A stretch of 11,576 bases of DNA from assembly GCA_012515725.1 (NCBI GenBank), contig JAAYXU010000180.1:1-11576 (forward strand), in the 5' to 3' direction. A program made the translations under genes and the position numbers. The notes under the pieces were generated by a model. The model made no database searches, was not told the DNA's origin, and worked only from the letters and a program-made list of their open reading frames with translations. Every line of letters begins with the position of its first letter. Positions within the stretch are counted from its first letter, which is position 1. The stretch is from Clostridiales bacterium (GTDB lineage Bacteria > Bacillota > Clostridia > Christensenellales > UMGS416). Positions 7,701 through 11,576 of this stretch are shown piece after piece.

Positions 7701-10158
7701 AGAAAAAGGCGGCGGCCAGCAGCCAGGGTACGCAGGCCGGATACAGGCTCCGCAGCAAATTGTCCGCGATCTGCCAGCGCACGATACCGGGCAGTATATT
7801 GCGGCTCCGGAATCCCTTCCGGTTTCTGACGAAGGGCATGAGCCACGCCAGCAGCTGCCAGTCCCCGCGGATCCATCGGTGCAGGCGTGCGAAATACTCG
7901 CCAGGCGTAGTCGGAAAGTCGTCTATGAACACATGGTCTGTCAGAGAGCCAGCCCGCAGATACCCGCCCTCTATGAGGTCGTGACTCAGTATCACGCGGT
8001 CGGGAAACCGGTCCCGGAGCACTCTGTGGAAGACAGGCATGTCGAATATCGCCTTGCCCGTGAATATGCCGATGCCGAAAAGATCCTGATAAGGATTCGC
8101 GATCGCGAACGAATAGGTTTCGATGCCCCCATCCCCGGCAAATATCCGGGAAAAGGGAGTGCGGATCGCGCTGCCAACAGACGGCGCTATGCGCGGCTGC
8201 ATGACCGCGTAGCCGCGGGTCACCAGGCCCGCCGTCACCTCGGGGCGGTTGAGGGGATGCAGCATCGCCCCCGCCAGCTCGCATACACTGTCCCACCCCA
8301 CCTGCGTATCCGCGTCCAGCGTAATGACATATCGGGTTCCCCGCAGCGCATCGGGACAGCGGTATATGTCCATAAACTGGGAAGACTGACCATCCTCCAG
8401 CAGCTCGCACAGCGCCAGCAGAGCGCCGCGCTTGCGCTCCCAGCCCATGTGCTTGCCCGAGTCGGCGTCATAGACTGACCGCTTGCGCACAAAACAAAAA
8501 AAATGGTCCGTTTCGTGGCGCTGGTTGAGCTCGCCTATCCGCTCCCAGGCATAATCGATGAGGGCCTCGTCCTCGCCCGACAGCGCCTCGGTGGACGGCT
8601 TGAGATCCAGCAGCAGCGCATAGCTGGCTTCCGCGGGGCGGTTTCGCAGCATCGCGGTCTCCAGACTTGCGGCCAGTTCATTGATGCTGTCGCGGCTGAC
8701 AGCCAACGCGGTCACGACGACCAGCGTTTTCGCCTCGGGAGGAAGAGGCCCCTCTATACGGATGCGCGGTATGCGCTCGGGCCGCACGAAAGTAGACGCC
8801 ACCCGGCTCACTATGTACGACGCGATACCGTAGACCGCGGGAAGCAGCGTCAGGGCAAGAAGCGCGTTCTGGAGCCAGGGACGGTCTCCGACCGCGAAGG
8901 GCGCAAAGGTTCCCGCCGCCGTCAGCGCCAGCAGTCCCAGCCCGTACACGGCGCGGCGGAACCGTTTCTCCGGGAAACGGCCATGCGCGCCCATCGAGCA
9001 CATCCACTCGTACCCGACCTGCCGGTCGAAGAGACAGAATCCCACATGGCTGCGCGAGCCGCCGTTTCTTTCGGAGAACGCGATGCAGCTTTGCGCAAGG
9101 TACAGCTCGGACTTCCGGAAACGGACCGCCAGCTCGGCGATCCTCTGTCTGTAGCGTACGCGGCTCTCATCGTCCATACGGGAATATACGCCCCCGGGAT
9201 CCATGAGGAGGGTCCGCTCCACGAGGCTGGCCTGCTCAAATACGTCGCTCCACTTGATCTCTTTAATGAGCTTCAATGACTCAAAAGCGTTCCGGGTCAG
9301 TATCAGTTCCTCGGCGCGCTGTCTGTGCGCGGCCGTGATGATTCTCTCCTGCATGTAGCCCCAGCGAACCAGCAGATCGTCAAGGCAGGCCATCGCGTCA
9401 GCGGCCCGTCCGCCCATCTCGAGCAGACACAGGTTGACGTACTCGACGCACTCAGCTTCTATCTCGTCGCGTTCATTTCTGAGCAGCGGCTCGATCCGCT
9501 GACGCCAGCGGTTCAGTCCGCTGGCTTCCGTCAGCAGTTCATTGGCCGCGTCGATGCGCTGAAACTTGGACCCGCGCACCATGAGCCGCTGTGCGATGCG
9601 CTGCAGCCTCCCGATGATCTCCAGCTCCAGATAGTCATGGAGGAGCCATATCTCATTCATGTAGAGCGGGGTACGGCTCTGGAACTCCTCCAGGAACCTG
9701 ACGACCGACACCTGACGGACGCGGCACATCTGCTTGTCTAGCATATCATGGGCGATATAGCGGATCCTGGGCACGCATACCCGGCCCGTGCGAATGAATG
9801 GAAGCCCCTTCACGCTCCTGCGCAGGCGCGACTCGAGCGACGTGTGGATCATGTCTATGAGATGGAAGTTCTCCATCAGCCATCGCTGCGGCGTTTCTTC
9901 CTCGTCCGCCTGCGCGCCGCGGAAAAAGCGAACCGAGCGGCTAATGGAATCATACCACTGCGCAAGATCGTATCCTGACTGGCGGTCAAAGCTACAGAAA
10001 AGAGGATTGGCGCATCGCCGCACGAAATCGGGCGGCATCGTCAGTACGCCCTGACTGAGCCTTCTGTGTCCCCGCCGGTTCCGCGACAGATACACAAATA
10101 CGAGCACCAGTATAAGGGCGGCGGCGCTGGCTGCGATCCCATATTCGATGAGCCCCAT
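1744..10158 (-). CDS. Cyclic beta-1,2-glucan synthase (GT84, glycoamylase-like/GH189-type and GH94 domains), NdvB/ChvB/Cgs family
   Basis: This 2804-residue protein is full length for the family (Brucella Cgs is about 2830). It should polymerise UDP-glucose into beta-1,2-glucan at the membrane, cyclise it and trim it. A membrane anchor (about 4-24) is followed by a long helical N-region. Hydrophobic pairs at about 405-455, 790-845 and 925-965 flank the GT84 domain. That domain shows D615-A-D617, HDLIEGG (726-732) and RLHRW (R758 to W762, the RxxRW variant of QxxRW). The glycoamylase-like domain (about 1015-1500) has TSPTNIG (1019-1025), SWGG (1318), SESGYYELDQ (E1367, E1372) and HHQG (1461-1464). 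Related domains are beta-1,2-glucan transglycosylases that close the ring (GH189). Two GT36/GH94-type beta-sandwiches start near 1540 and 2034. The GH94 barrel follows, with GFRDQ (D2355), GDWNDA (D2485, D2488; general-acid motif), H2644 and TGSA (2711-2714; phosphate-binding region). The ATG at 10158 has GGAGGG 5 nt upstream. No key motif is missing, so the enzyme looks active. A linear rather than cyclic product remains possible. Confidence 0.95.
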   Translation of the reverse strand: MGLIEYGIAASAAALILVLVFVYLSRNRRGHRRLSQGVLTMPPDFVRRCANPLFCSFDRQSGYDLAQWYDSISRSVRFFRGAQADEEETPQRWLMENFHLIDMIHTSLESRLRRSVKGLPFIRTGRVCVPRIRYIAHDMLDKQMCRVRQVSVVRFLEEFQSRTPLYMNEIWLLHDYLELEIIGRLQRIAQRLMVRGSKFQRIDAANELLTEASGLNRWRQRIEPLLRNERDEIEAECVEYVNLCLLEMGGRAADAMACLDDLLVRWGYMQERIITAAHRQRAEELILTRNAFESLKLIKEIKWSDVFEQASLVERTLLMDPGGVYSRMDDESRVRYRQRIAELAVRFRKSELYLAQSCIAFSERNGGSRSHVGFCLFDRQVGYEWMCSMGAHGRFPEKRFRRAVYGLGLLALTAAGTFAPFAVGDRPWLQNALLALTLLPAVYGIASYIVSRVASTFVRPERIPRIRIEGPLPPEAKTLVVVTALAVSRDSINELAASLETAMLRNRPAEASYALLLDLKPSTEALSGEDEALIDYAWERIGELNQRHETDHFFCFVRKRSVYDADSGKHMGWERKRGALLALCELLEDGQSSQFMDIYRCPDALRGTRYVITLDADTQVGWDSVCELAGAMLHPLNRPEVTAGLVTRGYAVMQPRIAPSVGSAIRTPFSRIFAGDGGIETYSFAIANPYQDLFGIGIFTGKAIFDMPVFHRVLRDRFPDRVILSHDLIEGGYLRAGSLTDHVFIDDFPTTPGEYFARLHRWIRGDWQLLAWLMPFVRNRKGFRSRNILPGIVRWQIADNLLRSLYPACVPWLLAAAFFFGAGALGLAAALLPVLLPQLVSVVRGLSRYSLIRVRGVYRPFMLKALLDLALLPWHAWIQLDAVVRTLFRVLLTRRNMLEWTTARQARSGRQATLYQVYRSMAGGLMLTAVTAALYALSGAPLWGLAFFAVWFAAPVVAWQSGREREEERPRLSSEDEFALRRILVATWRYFRTFTRKSTCFLPPDNNQEHPPNGLAMRTSPTNIGLAVMAEVMAVTLGYQSVEDTLFRLEGMMNTLEGLEKWEGHLLNWYDIREAQPLHPYYVSAVDSGNLACYLILAGQMLDELLDRPRLYRETLSGYLDSAAACLCRDQSWHRQTMESLDAALADSEGDPGAVIGEFLPGEVADTDAMGRALIEQGRELQALMGLARTYGVNTDALTLRRAAELPDRPHDHGDDAIRAILRQCRGWCVRAATLRSRMKLLAMGMNFTALYNREKKLFHIGYDIEREQFSNSFYDLLASEARQTSLFTIATGQVPARHWFRMGRPAAADREGAILKSWGGTMFEYLMPDQIFRHERGTLLGESIVNAVRMQREYSMARGVPWGISESGYYELDQSMNYQYRSFGVPGIGMKSGLGRDLVVSPYSTVMTLHIDALAAWENIRSIIDQGGLGYFGLYEAIDYTSGSSGKPGKGRVVRSYMVHHQGMSMMGMYNYLTHERLKKSMYAIPHISALSILLSERMLTAGKPLDQDKPASGYRNLSAACYREECPVDRCSVVNSINVLSNGNYNVIIGADGTGQSRCGGIAVNRWRSDTEIEYGVFLFVQGSDGTHPPHSVTLRPFLREPDAYHVVHECGQTVFTRRDGSLKTRLAVFVQGNRNAEVRHLRIENHSDSEVLLDVTAYTEIVLNTQHADIAHPPFQNLFIETRWDAEKKMLIAGRRKRSDQDRRHYMAARFVQEADPDAPVCVETIRNAAIGRGHSLKNPHFLTRPWNNGNIEIPVDPVLCMKTAVRIRAGGSTDIALLIGFGEEERDAVAAVAGPGSHDSLEEALELSCCQERALIRYLGVSANQIRFFNRLLPSLILSGRPNPDRLEAIRKNRLGQSGLWGLGLSGDLPIVGVEVADSAYLRGVFHLVLAHAYWRRKQISYDLVILNRDASDYRQALQDAIMGMILSSVERDLVGKNGGIFIVKEEQLSAEQKLLLRAVSVGWFDAEKPLTGQLAQAAPPPSDAGRIPVRQSLRDLADVTMRPIETVFDNEYGGFDAHRREYVIHCSVNTPMPWCMILANREFGTILSGGGAAFAWLYNSRENKLTPWNGDPVSNPPGQDILVRDEETGAVWRLSEGDGKPGHRRTRFGMGYALFESVNQGFYQQQRIFVPPEDTVMIREVSLHNQTGMRRKISVTVWADFVLGVHRSHTAPHILVEPDAAGDAIYARNGYRDEFEDTVAFIAAPGTACQYTAMRNLFHTGYEPATRSPAITRRNLGNESGSGGGLGALRFFAELSPGEEKSWTVLLGGGLGESACRQIIDRYRERGAVELAQARTQAFWDDMLERVVVNTPDQGVNLMMNGWLLYQTIASRFMARAGFYQTGGAIGFRDQLQDCLAIVWTRPEWVREHILLCAAHQFQSGDVQHWWHPPLRGVKTRITDDMLFLPYVVSEYVLRLDDWDMLREQAPYLEDVEIPEGQEDFYGIATVSGESGTLLDHCLRAVRRACRFGKHGLPLMGTGDWNDAMSSIGDEGRGESVWLGFFLYDVLRRMAYLCERMDDKQTALELDETSQRLRQALNDAGWDGQWYRRAFDDDGNPVGSCVNNDCRIDCISQAWAAISGAGDADKVEMGLRAMEEQLWCEEGQLLRLLAPPFREDESEPGYIKGYVPGVRENGGQYTHGAVWAVWAYVCLNRGDKAVELMRRLMPYWHAKTAEEARRYMVEPYVAVADVYAVPPHVGRGGWTWYTGSAAWMYKITLEKILGLSVYRNQLSIRPCVSPDWKEYDVTYRWGSATYFIHVKNPNGVCVGVVQTLLDGKPLEKPFFTLVDDASEHHVYVTLG

Positions 10159-10351
10159 TGAATCCCTCCGCGCAGTTGATCATACCCATTATTTCCATGG
10201 GCGGCGTCATCGTATTCATTTTTAGCGATCGTGCGTATTTTTTAATACGATTTCCAAAATAATAACAACATGCTTGGCGGCAGGAGCCGTGCCGCATATT
10301 GTTTGCGGCGTCGTCGGGGCAAGTCACCATTACGATTCTAGAACAATCGGA
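10159..10351 (-). other. Leader region upstream of the glucan synthase gene
   Basis: This gap between the rnpB terminator and the glucan synthase start holds no credible gene. Read on the minus strand, it contains two adjacent small hairpins near 10280-10305 (GCCGCA/TGCGGC, then CGGC-TCCT-GCCG). It also has an A/T-rich palindrome, CGTATT-AAAA-AATACG, at 10234-10249, and a 5-bp hairpin CCCAT/ATGGG at 10185-10201, about 16 nt upstream of the ribosome binding site (GGAGGG, 10164-10169). I do not recognise a known riboswitch. The A/T-rich palindrome could be an operator or part of the promoter, but this is a guess from position. Confidence 0.45.
10242..10268 (-). promoter_or_regulatory. Weak candidate promoter for the glucan synthase gene
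   Basis: TTGTTA (10263-10268) and TATTAA (10242-10247) are the best sigma-A-like boxes I can find in the leader, but the spacer is only 15 bp. The -10 lies inside the CGTATT/AATACG palindrome (10234-10249), so a repressor bound there would block it. The strong rnpB terminator just upstream means the gene needs a promoter in this interval; the exact position is uncertain. Confidence 0.22.
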
Positions 10352-10384
10352 TAAAAATAAAAACGCGATCCGAAGACCGCGTTT
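10352..10384 (-). terminator. Rho-independent terminator of rnpB
   Basis: On the minus strand, AAACGCGGTC (10375-10384) pairs with GATCGCGTTT (10361-10370) around a UUCG tetraloop (10371-10374). This makes a 10-bp stem with a single G-U pair, followed by a T-rich run (10352-10363). It starts one base after the 3' strand of RNase P helix P1, as expected for an rnpB terminator. Confidence 0.9.
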
Positions 10385-10583
10385 ACGTCAGACAGGCCTG
10401 TAAGCCGAGTTCTGTCGCGAATGACCATCTGTCTAGGCCGGTAGTTGCCAACCGGCTCAAGCGATTAGCGGAGAATGTGACGGGCCGCCACGTTTGTCTC
10501 CTCAATCTTGCACCAGGTGGGGTTTACAGCGCCGATCTGTCGCCAGGCGGCGGGTGAGCTCTTGCCTCACCTTTTCACCCTTA

Positions 10584-10651
10584 CCCGGCACTAAACTTTA
10601 TCAATGGCTTTCATAAAGCAGAACGAACCGTTAATAAAGTTTAATGCCGGG
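10584..10651 (-). repeat. Palindromic hairpin element in rnpB P12 position (copy 2)
   Basis: This 68-nt foldback lies between the conserved GATACCG and TAAGGGTGAAAAGG segments of RNase P RNA, where helix P12 belongs. The RNA-sense arms CCCGGCATTAAACTTTAT and ATAAAGTTTAGTGCCGGG pair over 18 bp with one U-G wobble. In DNA that position is a mismatch, so the pairing is better in the RNA than in the DNA. The outer 12-14 nt match copy 1 at 10736-10804, while the inner stem and loop are unrelated to it. The interior is A/T-rich in a GC-rich gene. I see no direct target duplication at the ends. Confidence 0.85.
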
Positions 10652-10735
10652 CGGTATCTTTCTGTTGCACTTTCCTTGGAGTCGCCTCCACTGGGTGTTA
10701 CCCAGCACCCTGCCCTGCGGAGCTCGGACTTTCCT

Positions 10736-10804
10736 CCCGGCACTAAACTGAATCATATATCAAAAGTATTGAATGTTGCTTGTGTGATTCAATTTAGTGC
10801 CGGG
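10736..10804 (-). repeat. Palindromic hairpin element in rnpB P3 position (copy 1)
   Basis: This 69-nt foldback lies between P2 (GAAUGAUC) and the conserved AGGAAAGTCC, where helix P3 belongs. The arms CCCGGCACTAAATTGAATCA and TGATTCAGTTTAGTGCCGGG pair over 20 bp with one U-G wobble, around a 29-nt A/T-rich loop. Its 3' arm shares AGTTTAGTGCCGGG (14 nt) with copy 2, and its 5' arm shares CCCGGCAYTAAA. Inward of these ends the two copies differ completely. Shared ends with unlike interiors recall palindromic mobile elements, but lineage-specific helix growth is also possible. Confidence 0.85.
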
Positions 10805-10832
10805 CGATCATTCAGCCAGCTGACGCTATGAC

Positions 10833-10861
10833 ATGATAGCAGAAAACCGACGCCGCGTCAA
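10833..10861 (-). promoter_or_regulatory. rnpB promoter overlapping the zinc-ribbon gene stop codon
   Basis: TTGACG (10856-10861) is followed after 17 bp by TATCAT (10833-10838), and a TG one base upstream makes an extended -10. The start predicted 6-7 nt downstream is 10826-10827, exactly where the 5' strand of RNase P helix P1 begins. The TGA inside the -35 box is the stop codon (10858-10860) of the upstream protein gene. The fit to the RNA 5' end makes this a strong prediction. Confidence 0.85.
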
Positions 10862-11576
10862 GAATCGCCGGGTACGAAGAGCATGCGCCCGCAGTTCTCG
10901 CATTCGAACATTTTTTTACCTTCACGGATCCTGAACATGACGCCCGAAGGAAGCTCCATATTGCAGCCCGTGCAGCGGTTACCCTCGATCGCCACGAGCG
11001 GTACCGCATGATTTTGCTTGATGTTCCGGTATCGCTTGAGAAGCGTGCGGTCGATCTTTCCCTCGAGTTCCTTTAGCTCGTTGCGGAAGGGCACGCTCTG
11101 CGCGTTCGTCTCGCTGACCCGGACGTCATACACCTTTTTAAGCTCAGAGTATTCTTTTTTCGCCTTGGGTACGTTGACCACGATCTGCCGGAACTTCTCG
11201 CTCATCGCCTTCAGGCTGATCATCATCCGCTGAAGGTCCTTTTCAAACTTTGCCATCGCGGCCGCGCTCTCCTGAACCTCGCGGCGGAGGTTCTCCACCT
11301 CGGCGATCGGCGTATCCATACCGGCCCCGCGGATGTCGCCCTCCAGCCCGCTCATACGCTCGGTAAGCTGCTTGTGTTTCGAGAATATCGTTTCATACAG
11401 CATGCGCATCTCGAGAGCCTGCGCATCCATCTTCCGCAGAGCGTCCTGCGATGTAAGGAGATATTGCCGGGCTCTCACAAGCCTCCTGCGCACGTCCGAA
11501 TTCTTGACCGCGTTCTCCAGATCGTCTATACGCGCGTCTATGCTCTGATACTGCCTGAGCAGATTAATCTGGTCCA
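10858..11576 (-). CDS. Coiled-coil C4-type zinc-ribbon protein (COG1579 family), N-terminus at window edge
   Basis: The frame is open from the right edge to TGA at 10858-10860 (238 complete codons), which is close to the full length of COG1579 proteins. The first visible codons read DQINLLRQYQSIDARIDDLE. The two bases before them are TG, so an ATG start would need only an A at the base just outside the window. A GTG at 11493 is in frame but would remove 27 residues of the helical N-region and is unlikely. Residues 1 to about 180 are charged and heptad-like, predicting long coiled-coil helices. The C-terminus carries a zinc ribbon with C201-x2-C204 and C225-x2-C228 (CTGC and CENC), numbered from the first visible codon. 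The family is widespread and often sits beside a Nif3-like gene; its exact role is poorly defined, with nucleic-acid or chaperone-like functions proposed for some members. It directly precedes rnpB, whose promoter overlaps its stop. Confidence 0.9.
   Translation of the reverse strand, partial: DQINLLRQYQSIDARIDDLENAVKNSDVRRRLVRARQYLLTSQDALRKMDAQALEMRMLYETIFSKHKQLTERMSGLEGDIRGAGMDTPIAEVENLRREVQESAAAMAKFEKDLQRMMISLKAMSEKFRQIVVNVPKAKKEYSELKKVYDVRVSETNAQSVPFRNELKELEGKIDRTLLKRYRNIKQNHAVPLVAIEGNRCTGCNMELPSGVMFRIREGKKMFECENCGRMLFVPGDS

Larger units (their letters stand above)
10386..10826 (-). ncRNA. rnpB: RNase P RNA, bacterial type A, with two unusual hairpins
   Basis: This is the catalytic RNA that removes 5' leaders from pre-tRNA. 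Conserved blocks appear in order on the minus strand: AGGAAAGTCCGAGCTCC, AGGGCAGGGTGC, GTGCAACAGA, TAAGGGTGAAAAGGTG, GCTTGAGCC and ACAGAACTCGGCTTA. Helices fold as expected. P1 is CGUCAG (10820-10825) with CUGACG (10386-10391). P2 is GAAUGAUC with GGUCAUUC. P18 carries a GCAA tetraloop. P17 is GUGGC/GUCAC with loop GGCCC, matching AGGGC to form P6, which marks type A. CCGAG/CTCGG covaries with CCGGG/CCCGG in E. coli. At about 441 nt it is longer than E. coli M1 RNA (377 nt), partly because of A/T-rich palindromes in the P3 and P12 positions. The ends are set by P1, the promoter start and the terminator. The P15-16 loop seems to have GCU where GGU normally binds the tRNA 3' end. Confidence 0.97.

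Noticed and set aside
7463..8410. 315-codon minus-strand open frame in another frame within the GT84 region
   Set aside because: It overlaps the glucan synthase coding frame, which has the DxD and RxxRW motifs. The alternative product is Arg/Ala-rich and unrecognisable.
9992..10330. 112-codon minus-strand frame spanning the glucan synthase leader and start
   Set aside because: It overlaps the start of the glucan synthase in another frame, has no family similarity, and has no convincing ribosome binding site. The glucan synthase start at 10158 has GGAGGG at the right distance.
10604..10831. 75-codon plus-strand frame
   Set aside because: It runs through the RNase P RNA on the opposite strand. 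The RNA helices and conserved blocks explain this sequence fully.

Overview
The window is GC-rich bacterial DNA, probably from an anaerobic Bacillota/Clostridia lineage. The evidence is a type A RNase P RNA beside a COG1579 zinc-ribbon gene, a clostridial-style cyclic beta-1,2-glucan synthase, and a RACo-type corrinoid activation protein. The lineage is an inference; nothing here fixes a genus. Every gene supported lies on the minus strand, so the window is read from right to left.

Right to left: (1) 10858-11576, a coiled-coil plus C4 zinc-ribbon protein (COG1579 family), cut at its N-terminus by the window edge. (2) 10386-10826, rnpB, the RNase P RNA, with its own promoter, whose -35 box overlaps the stop codon of the zinc-ribbon gene, and a strong UUCG-capped terminator at 10352-10384. 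Two A/T-rich palindromic hairpins sit in the RNA, in the P3 and P12 positions. They share the same 12-14 nt arms, and this is the most unusual structure in the window. (3) 10159-10351, an untranslated leader with small inverted repeats. (4) 1744-10158, a 2804-residue cyclic beta-1,2-glucan synthase carrying the GT84 glucosyltransferase, the glycoamylase-like (GH189-type) cyclisation domain and the GH94 phosphorylase domain. (5) 1577-1743, a short intergenic region with a good promoter. (6) 2-1576, an ASKHA-type corrinoid-protein reductive activator with an N-terminal [2Fe-2S] domain, cut at its C-terminus by the window edge.

The genes do not form one pathway. rnpB and the zinc-ribbon gene are housekeeping neighbours. 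The glucan synthase appears to be a stand-alone gene able to initiate, extend, cyclise and trim beta-1,2-glucan. The RACo-like gene has its own promoter and probably begins a separate unit whose other members (corrinoid methyltransferases) would lie beyond the left edge. I see no tRNA, CRISPR array, transposase or phage gene. Long open frames on the plus strand opposite the two large genes are by-products of GC-rich codon usage.
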